DNA of 64,000 nt from Euglena gracilis (lineage: Eukaryota; Euglenida; Euglenophyceae; Euglenales), in NCBI GenBank assembly GCA_039621445.1, contig CP154954.1, positions 31,024,012-31,088,011 of the forward strand, in the 5' to 3' direction. The notes below the pieces were generated by a model. It was not told the origin of the DNA. It was given only the letters and a program-made list of their open reading frames with translations, and did not search any database. Shown one piece after another: positions 44,163 through 55,332 of this stretch (positions are counted from its first letter, which is position 1; the number at the start of each line of letters is the position of its first letter). A program made the translations under genes and the position numbers.

Positions 44163-44483
44163 GACAAAGAGAGAATCTCAGAGCTAGCGAAAGCATAGCG
44201 AAAGTAACTGGTTCCGAATCCAAGGTTACAGGGTTTGGTGCTTTGCAAATATCTTTTAGAATTCTGAGCGCGAAGTCCCATTTGAATAGAAGTTTTATTT
44301 CTTTCTTCCACAAAGCACGAAAGAGCAAAAGTCACTTTCATATAAAGGACTGCGGTCCCACCAACTCTTCTGCTTGTGTGCTTTGCATTCAAAAGGGGAA
44401 AAAGGAAACAAACTTTACTGTTACTCCCCCCACGGGCTTTTCGGGAGGAAAGCATAGGTAGAAAAGCCGGGGCGGGACGTACA
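44135..44483 (+). repeat. LTR-like end of the U unit
   Basis: The right end (GTTACTCC, CTTTT, then GGGACGTACA at 44474-44483) matches the LTR ends of G2 and G4. TGTACACAGTGG at 44135 could be the left end, giving TGTAC and GTACA termini. A TATAAA box is at 44341. The sequence after 44483 is not the TGGTAGCAG PBS, so this may be a 3' LTR of the U unit. No partner LTR was found upstream. Confidence 0.45.
44341..44360 (+). promoter_or_regulatory. TATA box and GGACTGCGGTCC palindrome
   Basis: TATAAAGGACTGCGGTCC sits about 140 bases before the LTR end, a plausible core promoter. The inverted repeat recurs before ORF3 of G3. Confidence 0.45.
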
Positions 44484-44487
44484 CCGT

Positions 44488-45640
44488 TTGACAATGCTGG
44501 ATTTACTATCTGAAGACGAGGCGAAGTACAACAGTGCCTGGGGCACTTTCGTTTTGAACACAGACCTGGTGGGAGCATTTCTACGAGACACCTCTGGAGA
44601 AGATGTTCAAGGAGTTTTGACGGCGGGCTTGCGTTGGCAAGGAGAAGGCTGGGCTGTGGGCGGCGAAGGAGCTGCGAGCTGTCAGCGGCACATCACTCGT
44701 CAGCGCCAGATGGGTGGAGTATCTCATGTCCTTCTTGTAAACACTCGCCTTGGTGCGTGGGATCGAAGTACTGCAGTTGGAGCTAAGCGAGAGGGCTTAA
44801 GAGTGTGCCATCAGGCTGGCCGAGACATGGACAACGCTACTGGAAGACGCCACCGCCGAGAAGAAGGGGAAGCAGAAGGTCGCGACAAGCGCCGCGATGG
44901 CGGAGGACGACGAGGAGGACGAGGAAGAAGCGGCGGAGACAACGGTGGAGCGGCTCCCCTGGCAAGATGACATGACCCCACTTTCCCAGGAGCTGTCAGC
45001 CTGCCTCAAGAAGGCGGCGGCAGGTACAAGATTACCATGGAAACACGTCCTGAAGGAGCTGCCGCTCTTCCAGGACCTAAAAACGCGAGCTTGGGACAAA
45101 AAACACCACCAGTACGCCAAGACCCCATGGACAAGATGCTCAAAGGGGTGCAAAAAAAGGTAATACATTTGGGGAGGATGATGGCCACAATCCACAGTGA
45201 AGTGGATGCATTCCCAGAGGACTATCGAGTCCTCTCCCAGCAACTCTTTTTCGCCATGGCGGAATTAGAACAAGGCCCTCTATGAGAACGGAAGCGTCGA
45301 AGTATACCTGGAGTGATACCTTCGACATCAAACAGTATCTTTTCAAAAGAATATCTGCAGGTGGAGAGGACTCAGCAGCAGCTGAACAGTGCTGGTACGA
45401 ACACACCTGTGGGTAGGGTGGAATCGTGGCATTTTCCCACCACCACAGGCAGCCGAGTCTGGAAATTCAAAGGATGATTCAAGGGGTTCAGAGGAGGATT
45501 CAAGGGTGGAAGCGGAGGCTATGGCAGCCAAGTCTGGAGAAGTCCCTGGACATCCAAAGGGTGTGGCACCCAGTCAAATCTCATTCCTCCCTCCTGGTCC
45601 ATTGCAGGACAACGGGCAGAGTTAAGTGTTGGGGGATGGG
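44488..45640 (+). pseudogene. Possible gag-like ORF fragments after the U LTR
   Basis: 44488-44970 encodes an Arg/Gly-rich frame (REEGEAEGRDKRRDGGG). 45037-45285 encodes a helical stretch (PMDKMLKGVQKKVIHLG, PEDYRVLSQQLFFAMAELEQ) that recalls the helical gag segment of DIRS/Ngaro-type elements. This resemblance is weak and by eye. Later frames are Gly/Ser-rich. No stop-free gene. Confidence 0.25.
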
Positions 45641-47128
45641 GACCCTGCTCGCCCGGTGGGGCTGCCGCTTTCGCTGGGGCTGCAACTTCCCTTTTCCGGC
45701 CCTGGTGGGCTCAGGCCAGGGCCTTTGTGAAAGTGGGCCCCGTTTTCCAGTAAATCAACAGACTGTGAAGGGTGTGAGGTGTGCCCCCCCGACCCAAGGT
45801 CCCCAGTTTCCCCGCGTAGGATCTTTTTTTCTTTCCACTGTTGGTTTTTTCCCATTTCTCAACTTTGGTCCAAAGGGTGGACAAAAACAAAACCAACCCA
45901 CCTACTTAGGATCAAACAGCAGAGCACAACAAACCTGGGACTTGGGGGGGGGCTGTGTTTAGCCCTGTTTTTTTGTTGGTGTGGATCAAAATCAGTTTTT
46001 TTGGCTTTGTGGTTGGAATTTTTGACTCAGGATTGGATACCCTGTGAGACGTTTGGGTGGGGACAGGAATGCATCATTTTGTGACCGTGACTGTTTTTGG
46101 TCACACCCCAGAGTGTGACGGGGTTTGATGAAATTTCCATTTTTCCATTTCTTTCGTCAAGTGGGGATTCCGGTTTTGCAGACAGGAATTTTTAACCCGT
46201 GGCCCTTCCCCACACTAGTTCGGTGGGGGGGCGGGCGACATTGTGAAGGCCCGTCCGTTGACATGTGAGATTTGAGCCGGTTTGTATATTACGGCCCAGG
46301 TTTGTGATTTTTTTGTTTGGAGGCTGAAGCCAGATTGACCCCCATGGCCCCATGTGACTGGGGGGGGGGCAGCGAAAAATCGCCTTGGCTGAGAAAATTG
46401 CATTTGCATTTTCAGTATTCTTGAGTTTGCCATGTCATTTGACCCCCATTGCCCCGTGTGATTGGGGGGGGGGGGCAGTTAATTTTAATTGGCAACCTGA
46501 ATTGGTTGGTTTCGGCTGTGAATTGGTGGTGCCCAGGGTTGGGCTGAAATGGCCTGGCCCCTATACAACGGTATGCTGCTGGATGTTGCTTCTGTTGGGT
46601 TGGTTGCTCTCGGTTGGACTTTGTTTGTTGGATGTGGCAGGTTGGAATTGTCGATGTTGAGGGCTCTTGTAGGCCCTAGACTTGTGGGTTGGACCCAGAT
46701 TTTTGATTTTTTGAGGATTTTTTTGTTGCTGGAGGATTTTTATTCAAAGAGTTGGAAAAACCTGGGATTTGATAATTTTTCTGGTGGACAACAAAATGAG
46801 TTGGCGTTTTAAAACTCTGTTTTTTGATTCGGTTTGGACTATTGGATATTGGCCAAAGGCATATTTTTCATGGAACACAGCTTGGAGGTATCCGAACTCG
46901 GGGGGGGGGTACCCTGGACCGGAGAGGCCCTGTTGTGGGACAATGAAAAAAAAAACAGCCACGTGGGCACTAAAGCCCTGTGACATAGTGGCTGAGGGCC
47001 AATGTGAAGCCCTGTTCTCTTGGCGTTCAAAAAAAAAATTCGATCAACCCAGTCATTTTCAGTTGGAATGCATGACAAGGAAGTGAGCGTGCACACACAC
47101 AAAACACACAACCGCACACGAACCCGCA
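45641..47128. other. Unassigned T/G-rich stretch
   Basis: Low-complexity T- and G-rich sequence with several runs of 8-12 G. TTTGTGACC/GGTCACA at about 46078-46106 forms a short inverted repeat. A CA-rich stretch at 47090-47128 ends where D3 begins. The base composition is similar to 61960-63160, but I could not align them. No gene seen. Confidence 0.4.
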
Positions 47129-47810
47129 CACCCATCTGGGTGGCCCCTCCTTTTGCATGATTTCCTGAGGAAAATATTGTGGGGAGAACAAATAACCAAT
47201 AAAACCGTTTACTATTTCCTGGGGAGAAATCCGAGCCTGAGACAATATCAAAGTGCGTTTGCACTCCTTTCGGACATTTTGGACAATCAGGGGGTACCCC
47301 CCCCTCAAGCCACCACAGATAACGTGATTGACGCCTTAATACGTTTGTTTCAAAATTCCAAGGCCGAAGCTGGTAATGCACACAGTGCTATGCTTTTGAT
47401 CTCTGTGTTTGGTGGATTGAGATTCCATTGCGTTTTGTCCCCATACAAAATTCTTTGGAACCGAAACCTTGAAATATATGGGACGTTCTAGTATCCCCTC
47501 CCAATCCTCCAGGGGCTGGCCCAAACCCCTTTTACAGCTGATATATGTAATTTGCGTACACAACGTTTTTTTGTACTCACGAGTCCTCTGTTTATACAGA
47601 TCTTCAGACTTAGAGAGAGTAAGGTGAACCACAAGTGTGTTGGGCAAGGCTATCTTCAATCACAAAATAATTTTGGGCTAAACATGCGGTATCCCCCTGG
47701 CACAATCCACCAGAGGGGCAAAAGTTAGTTTACCCAAAGAAACTGCGTCATTCTGCCCGGAAACTGTCGTGAAATTGGCCAGTGGAGGGGGGTGGAGACT
47801 TTTACAGCCC
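47129..47810 (+). pseudogene. Candidate tyrosine recombinase region of D3
   Basis: 47153-47491 encodes TNKTVYYFLGRNPSLRQYQS, TTDNVIDALIRLFQNSK and LLISVFGGLRFHCVLSPYK. The last motif has the GLR context of the first catalytic Arg of tyrosine recombinases. The following frame is broken. It is the best-preserved copy of this N-terminal part. The remaining catalytic residues were not located. Confidence 0.4.
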
Positions 47811-47923
47811 GTTACCAATGACTTGCAGCCCAAAGCATTTTAGAAATTGTCCTGGACCCCCTAATTTCAGTGCACAATCAGGCCTGACAAGAGCAAAGTG
47901 CGGGGCCCGAGGTGTGCCGTACT

Positions 47924-48273
47924 CCCTCGAGTAAAATTGACAAAAGAGGAAGGGACACCGAGGGCGAAGCACAAACAGCCTGTGAACCCGCCCCCCCCCC
48001 AACACGTAAAAGAAAGTGTGTCTTCAAGATCAGCAGAAAATGGGGGCCATGGGGGGCAGAGTGGGTGTCCACCCCCAGGGGCAAGAAGCCACGTCGCCAC
48101 GTTGAAGCAGCATCGTCAGCCAACTCCGGGGAGGTAGCGCCAAGCAGGGACTTCTAACCCAGCGCACCAAAACAACCCAAAAAAAAAACCGCCGGCGAAC
48201 AGGCAATGGCCTCCCAACGACTTTGTGCTTCTCTCTCAGTGTCCCTTGCTCCCTTGTCATTTTTCCTCCAGGG
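47924..48273. repeat. Inverted repeat at D3 element junction
   Basis: The arm 47924-47978 (CCCTCGAG, GGGACACCGAGGGCGAAGCA) is inverted at 48219-48273 (TGTGCTTCTCTCTCAGTGTCCC to CCTCCAGGG). D5 has the same pair at 57227-57290 and 57507-57570. Inverted termini are a hallmark of DIRS elements, so these may be abutting left and right ends. Confidence 0.6.
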
Positions 48274-48488
48274 ATTAGGGGTTTTGCTCCTTAGTGCCCT
48301 TCTTCGCTGGAGTTGGCTGACTCTAATGGGTCTCTTCCTAGTAGACGGGCAAGAAAATACCAGGTCCACCCAGAACCAGAGGCAAATCAAGGACCCACCA
48401 GGCTAATCTCTTCCCCTACGTGAAGCGAGGATTTTGGGAAGGTTAGGCTTTTCCGCCTTTTCCTGAGTTGGATAATCCTAATTGCCCT

Positions 48489-48830
48489 ATGGCGGAAGAA
48501 TTGCTGGCCAATCTCATCACAAGTGCTGATACACTGGAGCTGCAGAACACTTACGACGGTATTCTTCTATGGCGGGAGACCGCGTGTGCCATTTGAAGGC
48601 CATAAAGAAATTCGTTGCAAACTTCCTGGCGAAGGCGCCTGCGGTGTTTACAAACTGAACGATTTGACCTTCCAACCCTGCTTCAGCAGTATTAAGTAGA
48701 AAACCAGAGCACCTTTGACAAAAAGCAATGCCTTGGGCTGTTTTGGGTTTTATTCCCATATTTGGGACTCCCCACTCTTCCAGGAGGGCGGAGGAGAAGA
48801 TGATGAAATAACTGCGTTTGAGCTCCAAAA
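48489..48830 (+). pseudogene. MAEELL ORF of D3
   Basis: ATG at 48489 opens MAEELLANLITSADTLELQN. After a frameshift, the frame with GHKEIRCKLPGEGACGVYKL and NDLTFQPCFSSIK follows, then LFQEGGGEDDEITAFELQN. The D5 copy at 57733 preserves the same start and the same downstream blocks, with a 7-base duplication. Unknown small protein at the 5' end of the element; both copies are broken. Confidence 0.45.
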
Positions 48831-49448
48831 CGGCGTTGGAGGTTGCTCGGTTGAAACGTGTGGGGGCCTCTACTTCCCACTGTCAGTTGGGGGCCCAAGA
48901 AAACTTGGAGCACACTTCGCTACAAAAAAATTTTTGTGGGTCCGACCCCCGGGGGGGGGGGGCCAGTTGTCTTCCTTTGGGAGGCAGTTCCGAGCCCGTG
49001 GTGTCTCACACTTCCCTGCGGCAGACCGAGAGGGGAGGAAGAGACACCAAGGGCGAAGCAGAAACACAAGTGAGCCCTCCCGTCCTTACAAAGAAAAATA
49101 AAAAAAATGTTCCGCTACCCTCATGGAATCGGCAACGCCGGGCGAGGAGCGAGCAAGCTCCGGCAAACATGCGGCACTAAGGGGGCAAAGACCAAACTTC
49201 CCAAAAGAACATTGCCTTCAAAAAACCTGAAAACAAGGCATTGGTGTTTGTGCTTCGCCATGGGCGTGTTCATCAGACTTGGTTTCGCGCTTATACCTAC
49301 AAACACAGTACCGTGGCCTTACGGCAGCCTGGTATACATAAGAACCCACATAAGAAGTCAACATTAAAGTAATATCCCGAAAGAAACGAACCAGACGAAT
49401 TTCAGTGGATAAAACAATTATCAATTTCAAGTTCGACTTCAGTGAACA

Positions 49449-50230
49449 ATGAAGTGGATTAGAAGCAATTACGCAGTCGACGTGAACTGCCAGGAGTTGC
49501 TGTCGCCGCGGCAGCTGGAGGACCTGGAGGTGCGGACAACATGTGGCGAACCGTGGCCGCCACCTCCCCCGCCAGATTCCACCTTCATTTTTCAGCACAA
49601 AACCCCTCCCACGGCCTGTGGATTACAGTGGCCCGGAAGCCCAGAAGGAAGAAGGAACCCCCAGAACCACTACATGCACACCTGGACAACGGGGTCCGTT
49701 GAAACAAAATGGGACAAAGAAGACCACAGGGTTCCAAAGGCAAGTCCCACAATGGCACAAAGCCGCCAGGTCAAAATTCTCACAGAAGGGGGGCAGCTGG
49801 AGTAAAGGCAAAGGTGGTGGACACGGTGACGAATTCCAAAAACAGTTCCCTTCTCGAAAGGGAAGAAAAGGTTTGTCAAATTCCCACAATTTTTCCAACA
49901 CCCTCCCAAGGGGACGGCGGGCGGGGGGGCAATACCAGCCACCACAGATTTCAAGTGGAGGTGCAGACCAACGTCAAGCTCCTCCCCAGGGAGAAAAGAT
50001 CATGACTATGGAGGCCAGAAGTCGAAATATTTTTTTTACACGGCCATGGAGGCCATGAAATTGCAGGGCCATGGCGGCCATGGTTCCCCAGAAGCAAAGG
50101 TGCCAACCTTATATCAAAAATCTCCAGCAGCCACAGGAGGCTGCCCAACAGGGGGCAAAGGGGGACAAGGGGGTAAACCCCCCAGATTAAATCTTTATTC
50201 CTATGGGAGCGGAAACAACGAGGGGGACCC
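49449..50230 (+). pseudogene. gag-like ORF of D3
   Basis: Starts at about 49449 (ATG in the frame MKWIRSNYAVDVN). The frame with RRELPG and GGPGGADNMW is the one conserved with D1, D2, D5 and D6. Later frames are Gly/Gln/Arg/Lys-rich (RPQGSKGKSHNGTKPPGQN, GGHGSPEAKVPTLYQ). Leader sequence AAGAAGTCAACATTAAAG at 49345 matches the D1 leader. Ends at the junction with D4. Confidence 0.5.
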
Positions 50231-50265
50231 ATGGTACGTCTTAACGCAACACAAAGGACAGCATG

Positions 50266-51787
50266 GACTTAGTCCACTAAACCCAGGAATCGAGAGCGTT
50301 GCACTACACGCATTACGGGCTTGGCCGTTAAAAAAAATGAAAACGTCAGCTAGTTAGTCTGTGTTAGCTTCAGGGGGGGCAGGGACCCCATTTCCTACAA
50401 AAAGACCCAGAAAAAATAGTGAAAGCAATATAATGCGTTAGGCTGAGATTATCCCCAGGAAAGCGTCAATGGTTTTTTTTACGAATTTGTTTCCCCTCCC
50501 ATAATTTCCTGGTCAAATCATGTTCGGAGGGGCCACCTGGGAGGTGGAAATTCCTCCCCCCCCCTCTGCAGTTGGTCAATTTCTTCAAGCAGGAGGTTTG
50601 GCACTTTCATCTTTATCATTTGGTGTCACCACGTGGCTGAATCCGAAAAGGGTATGACCATCAACACTTTGGTCTGGGGAAACTTCTTCAATCGTGGTAG
50701 TGTTTTCTTAATGATCGACCAAGGGTGGTTTGAATAAAGTCCCCCCATGTTATCCATAGCACTGCAGGGCATCCACCGCTGTGGCCTCCCAGTGGGTCCA
50801 TCTGGCAACCAAACAGGGTAGTTTTTTGATGTCTGTGGAGGCAAATAAATCTGGTTTTAAATTTATGAAATCTTTGAAGTGCCGCCATAGCCAATGAAAG
50901 AGCTGCCATCCGGTGAGGCCTTGTCTGACCTTGTCTGACTCCCACCAGCTTATGGGCTGTGCTAAGCATTCCTGTGAAGGAACCCGTTTCACTAGCGGAT
51001 TCAAATTTTTACTGTGCACCATTCGAAAAATTGTATTAGAATGACTTTGAAAGGGTATTTTCTGCCCCTTCTCTTTTTCAGTAGAAATAAATTACACCTG
51101 ATTGTCCATTGAAAGGAAAACTGTTTCCACTGGCCTTCTTGTGTACTGATGGCTGCATGCAATTCTTTTACATTGATATGTAAAATTGAGGTATCTCTCC
51201 AGAACTCCTGGACAATTTCTCCAGTTCGAATGTCCAACCGCCGTCCTCAGTCGTTGGTGCGGCTGTCAACGTGTAACTCGCTTGTTTAATTGTGGTGGTA
51301 AATGTGTGAATGTGATCAAATTTGAAGGTTATCACAGGAAAATTGTGGTTTATTTCCCTGCAGTCGCCTTTGAACCTCCACTTCGTTTGCTCCCATTCTG
51401 ATTTTGATATCAGGAATCAGCGAATTACATGTTTGGTTCGTGAATCCTGAATTATCTTTATGGAACCAGTTTTTTCGTAGTCCTATATTATTTTTTTCCG
51501 CCTGGTTCAGGTTCAGGTTGGCTTTGGTATTTGGATGCCTGTATAATTTTGGAGTTTTGACCCAACGGGGTGGATTTATACCTTTTATAAGTTGGCAGGT
51601 TGCTGGTGGGGCATTTCTCAGCAACAATTATAGGTTTTTTTGAAGTCTCTGTTGCAGGTGGGTGTACACCCAATTTTCCTCCATGGAATTTCTATCCCTG
51701 ATCATTTCATGTTCTGGGAAATAGATTAAAGTTGTAGGACATTTTACAGCCCTTTGTTCCGCTGGGATTTGTTCTTTCCCAAAGTTT
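50266..51787 (-). mobile_element. DIRS-like fragment D4, inverted, palm-deleted
   Basis: On the minus strand: RT fingers (51780-51300; PKLYRHPNTKANLNLNQAE), a deletion of the RT palm, RNase H (51237-51030), the methyltransferase-less junction at about 50968, DLFAS segment and the start of the 3' gene. It is joined tail-to-tail to D3 at 50265 and meets plus-strand D5 at about 51787. Confidence 0.68.
50626..51787 (-). pseudogene. RT fingers, RNase H and DLFAS connection of D4
   Basis: RNase H shows EIVQEFWRDTSILHINVKEL. The connection gives NLKPDLFASTDIKKLPCLVA and WEATAVDALQC. As in D1, the RT palm is gone, but the RT side of the deletion is at a different point (after QFSCDNLQI), so the two losses look independent. 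The methyltransferase is missing at CAGGAATGCTTAGCA (50959-50974, minus). Confidence 0.65.
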
Positions 51788-51789
51788 AC

Positions 51790-52330
51790 TTTATTGGGGG
51801 GGATTCCACGCCGTGTTAGCAGCTTACAAAACACTTTGAATCCAAAGTTTGGAGATACGTGGTGAACTTTGGAATCCTCTCCAAACCCTCTTGGGGCTTG
51901 CCCAAGCCCCTTTCCCCAATGGTATATGCACATTACTTTGACAGTTAATTTTTTGATCTGGATAGAATCAACCGTACAACCAGTGTGTTGGGAAAGGCAC
52001 CCTACATCAAAATTAAAGTAAGGGCCAAAAACTCTACAAGCGGGAGGGAGATTGTGTCTAGTAGCCAAATGTCCACAAATCGACCTGTTTCATTTGAAGA
52101 TGTCCTGTGGGGCTTTGACTCGCACATTCGTTTTACCGGGAGGTCCCGTGCTCCACCCACCAAAACCTGCTTATGATCCCATAAGTGCTGACACAATTGC
52201 TTCAAAAAAAATAGGCCAGAATTGGGTACCCCCCGGATTGGGGTGCCGATTCCACAAGAGGGGCAGGAGTTGGTTTACTCACAAGATTGCACCTTTCTGC
52301 CCAAGAAGTTTGTTAAATTGGCCTGTGGAG
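51790..52330 (+). pseudogene. 3' gene remnant at the start of D5
   Basis: Matches the D1 3' gene from CCGTGTTAGCAGCTTAC onward, including GKAPYIKIKVRAKNSTSGRE and DSHIRFTGRSRAPP. It continues into GCTTCAAAAAAAATAGGCC, shared with D2 at 36607. Candidate tyrosine recombinase C-terminal half; no catalytic Tyr placed. Confidence 0.35.
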
Positions 52331-52885
52331 GGTGTTTTCAACGATTTGGTGCCCAAAGCGTTTTAGAAAGTGCCCTGGCAGCCCAAATTTTAGTGCACAA
52401 TCAGGCCTCAAAAGGGCAAAGTGCGGAACCAGAGGTGTCTCATACTCCCTCGAGGAAAAACGACAAGGGACACCGGGGGCGAAGCACAAAAGGCCCTGTG
52501 AGCCCAAGCTCCCCACCCCTAAATGAAAATTTGTCTTCAAAAGCCTCGCGATGCAGGATAAGGGAGCCATAAGGGAGTGGGGCGGACCCCCCCAGGGGCA
52601 AGAAGCCATGTCACCATGTCGGAGCAGAAGCGTCACCCAACTCCGGCGAGACGGCAGTGCAGTGTGATTGTTCGCTGGAACGGGTTAGGTGTACCCTTTT
52701 GGTGACTTTTCGCCGGGGGTTAGCTAAAACTTAAATAGCCCTTCGACAACCCAGAAGAAAGGAACCGTGTTTCAAACAATGGAGAACCAAAGAAGAAGTC
52801 AATTTTAAAGGAATATTCAGAAGTACACGGACCAGAAACATCTCAATTTACACGTCAATAATTACTTTCAATTTCGACTGCGTTG
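52331..52885 (+). repeat. Terminal/leader region of D5
   Basis: Matches D2 36740-37320 closely. Contains CTCCCTCGAGGAAAAACGAC, CAACTCCGGCGAGACGG and CCCTTCGACAACCCAGAAG. Lacks the inverted second arm seen at 48219 and 57507. Confidence 0.62.
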
Positions 52886-52889
52886 AACA

Positions 52890-53797
52890 ATGAAGATCTA
52901 TAAGAAGCTGCAATTATGCAGTCGACGTGAACTACCTGGAGCAGCTGTCGCCGCGGCAGCCGGAGGACCTGGAGGTGCAGACGACATGTGACGGACCGTG
53001 GCCGCCCCTAACCCCAGATCCAAGTTTCAGAGATTCCCCACCAGAAAAACCCAGCCAGTGACGGCCAAGGCCTGTTGACCACAGTGGTCAGAAAGATCAG
53101 AAAGTCCAGAAGGAAGAATGAACCTCCAGCCAACCAGAAACGCCTGGGAATTTGTGCCCAATGAAGGAAGACTGGAGAAAAGCATACCACACGATTCTAA
53201 AGACATTTCCACAATGGCGCCAAAACGCCGGAACAGACATCGAACAGAAGAGGAGAAGATGGAATCATGGCCAAGGTGGAGGCCATGGTGGCCAATCCCA
53301 AACGAATTTCCCTTTTAGAAAGGGGACGAAAAGGTGCGCCAAAAAACTCAAAACCATCTAACACAACTACCACTCCCAAGGGGAGGGGAAGAGGCGGGGG
53401 CACAGCAGCCCCGCCAGATTTCATTCAAGTATATCCGAAGACCAACGTCGATACCAGCCCCAGGGAGGAGAGATCAAGGGCCAATGCGGTCAGAATCCAA
53501 AAAAATTTCTTTTGAACGGCCATGAATGTCAAAAAGCGCAAGGCCGTGGAGGCCATCATCTTCAGGACCAAATGGCTAGAACTCAGGGCCATGGGGGCCA
53601 AAGTGGTGGTTCAGAATTGGCGCCCCAGAAGCCAATGAGCCACCCCTATTATATGAGACAAATCTGGCAGTCGCAGAGAGATGCCCCAGAGAGGGCACTG
53701 GAGGACAAGGGGGTCAGCCACCCAGATCAATTATTTATTCCCAAGGAAGGAAAAATCAAGAGGGGCACACTGAAGGGCCCCTCTATAGTACGTTAGC
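52890..53797 (+). pseudogene. gag-like ORF of D5
   Basis: MKIYKKLQLCSRRELPGAAV opens at about 52890, as in D2, with GGPGGADDMCDGPW following. Later frames: NRHRTEEEKMESWPRWRPWW, GRGRGGGTAAPPDF and a Gly/His-rich C-terminus (GRGGHHLQDQMARTQGHGGQ), suggesting RNA binding. Ends at about 53796 just before RT. Confidence 0.5.
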
Positions 53798-53835
53798 GGA
53801 CAAGCCACATAAAAAGATGGAGGACCAGAGGGTCT

Positions 53836-54840
53836 GTGAGAGAGAAGGTGAATCCCATCCCATCGATTACATTCAAAAAAACCATCAAAACCCCAGGTAA
53901 AACGAGGGTTGTGGAATGTCCCAAAACCCGAAACCCATTTCCCAGAAAATATGTTGATCAGGGATCTCAATTACACGGAGGAAAAGGGGGGGGACACCCA
54001 TTGGACCAGAGACTGCAAAAGTCTAAAATGGTGTCTGAAAGTTGCCGCCGGAGCAACCTCCAACTCATAAATGATGGCATTCACCCCCTTTGGGTGAAAC
54101 CTCCAAAATTGTACAGACATCCGAAAACCAAAGGCAACCTGAACCTGAACCAGGCAGGAAAAAATAACATTGGACTACGATAAAACCGGGTACGTAAAGA
54201 TAGTTCAGGCTTCAGTAACCAAACATGTAATTCCCTGGTTCCTGGTATTAAAACCAGAAGGGGAGCAAACGAAGTGGCTGTTCACAAGCAACTGTGGGGA
54301 AAAAAACCACAATTTTACTGTGAAAGCGTTCAAATTTGATCACGTTCAAAACATTTTTGAATGTTTTGAAGAACGGCCACTGGGAGGTAAAATACACTTA
54401 AAAGACGCATATTATCACATTCCAGGTAACCCGGTCCTAAAGCCCTTTCTAAGGCATCAAGTGGGCGGGCAAATGCGATGCCAAAATTTTTTACGTCACT
54501 CATGAAAATATTCAAAAAGCGTTGTATTACAAAAATGAATCCAGGTTTTTCTTTACCTGGACGACACTTTTGTGGTGGCCCCCTACCAAAAATGCATTGC
54601 CAAAACACTTGAACGGGGTTGTCAGAGACCTAATCGATTCGAGGTTCAAAATAAAAGTCAAAAAGTCAACCCTACAGCCCACACAAGTTGTAGAACATTT
54701 GGGCTTTCAGTTAAATTTGCAGGAGGGAAAATTTTACATTCCTCCCAAAAGGTGAAAACAATAAAAAAACCTGGGAAAATTGTGAAAAAAATATTTCGTT
54801 TCGAAAAGGCAGTGTGTAACCACTTTGGGCCCAATTAGAT
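53836..54840 (+). pseudogene. DIRS-like reverse transcriptase of D5
   Basis: Three frames. 53836-54183: fingers (GKTRVVECPKTRNPF, PKLYRHPKTKGNLNLNQAG). 54170-54505: FTSNCGEKNHNFTVKAFKFD and motif A GGKIHLKDAYYHIPGNP. After a shift, FLYLDDTFVVAP (about 54550-54585) has an intact YLDD catalytic loop. Then the thumb LQPTQVVEHLGFQLNLQEG and YIPPKR. Lesions are frameshifts and stops between blocks. The enzyme would make element cDNA. Confidence 0.78.
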
Positions 54841-55332
54841 ACAACCTCGTGCCCCTGCCCTTTCTAAGCGCTTTCACAGATTCCCTAACATTATTTATGG
54901 TCAAAAAGCCAGCAGCACCATGGGACTCGAAGCATTCCATTTTCCCAGGACATAAAAGCCCAATTCGGAAAGTAGTTTAAAATCTGTTGGACACCTGCGG
55001 GAGGAGGCCATTCACCAACAATGCAACAAGGTTGTTACCCTCAGACATCAGCACCCAAGCCTGGGGCAGGCTGTACATTCGTACTGGAGAAAGTGTCCAG
55101 AAGTTCTGGAGAGAAAGCTGCATTTTACATATCAATGTAAAAGAATTGCGTGCAGCCATCAGCACAGTGAAAAGTCTAAGCAGTCCGGTGAAGACGGTAT
55201 ACTTTTCAGTGGACAATCAGGGAAAATTTATTATTGACTGACATAATGTGGGGAGGCAGAAAAGACCCTGTCAGCAGCGTTCTGATTAATCTTATTTTGC
55301 AAATGCTGCATGGAACAAATTGAAGAAGTAAA
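54841..55332 (+). pseudogene. RNase H of D5
   Basis: LLPSDISTQAWGRLYIRTGE (about 55035-55095) carries the first Asp, KFWRESCILHINVKEL the Glu region and YFSVDNQGKF the next Asp. A TGA at 55240 interrupts the frame. The tail reaches an ATG-SSFTGIG stretch at 55333 that resembles a methyltransferase motif I. Confidence 0.72.

Larger units (their letters stand above)
47129..50265 (+). mobile_element. DIRS-like block D3 (3' gene, termini, next 5' half)
   Basis: Begins abruptly at CCATCTGGGTGG within the 3' gene (matches 56440 in D5). It then passes through the terminal region, the MAEELL ORF, a leader and a gag-like ORF, and ends at 50265 where minus-strand D4 starts. The order shows the end of one element followed head-to-tail by the start of another. 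Confidence 0.68.

Noticed and set aside
45641-47128. Second copy of the G5 LTR
   Set aside because: Composition is similar to 61960-63160, but I could not find a convincing alignment by eye.
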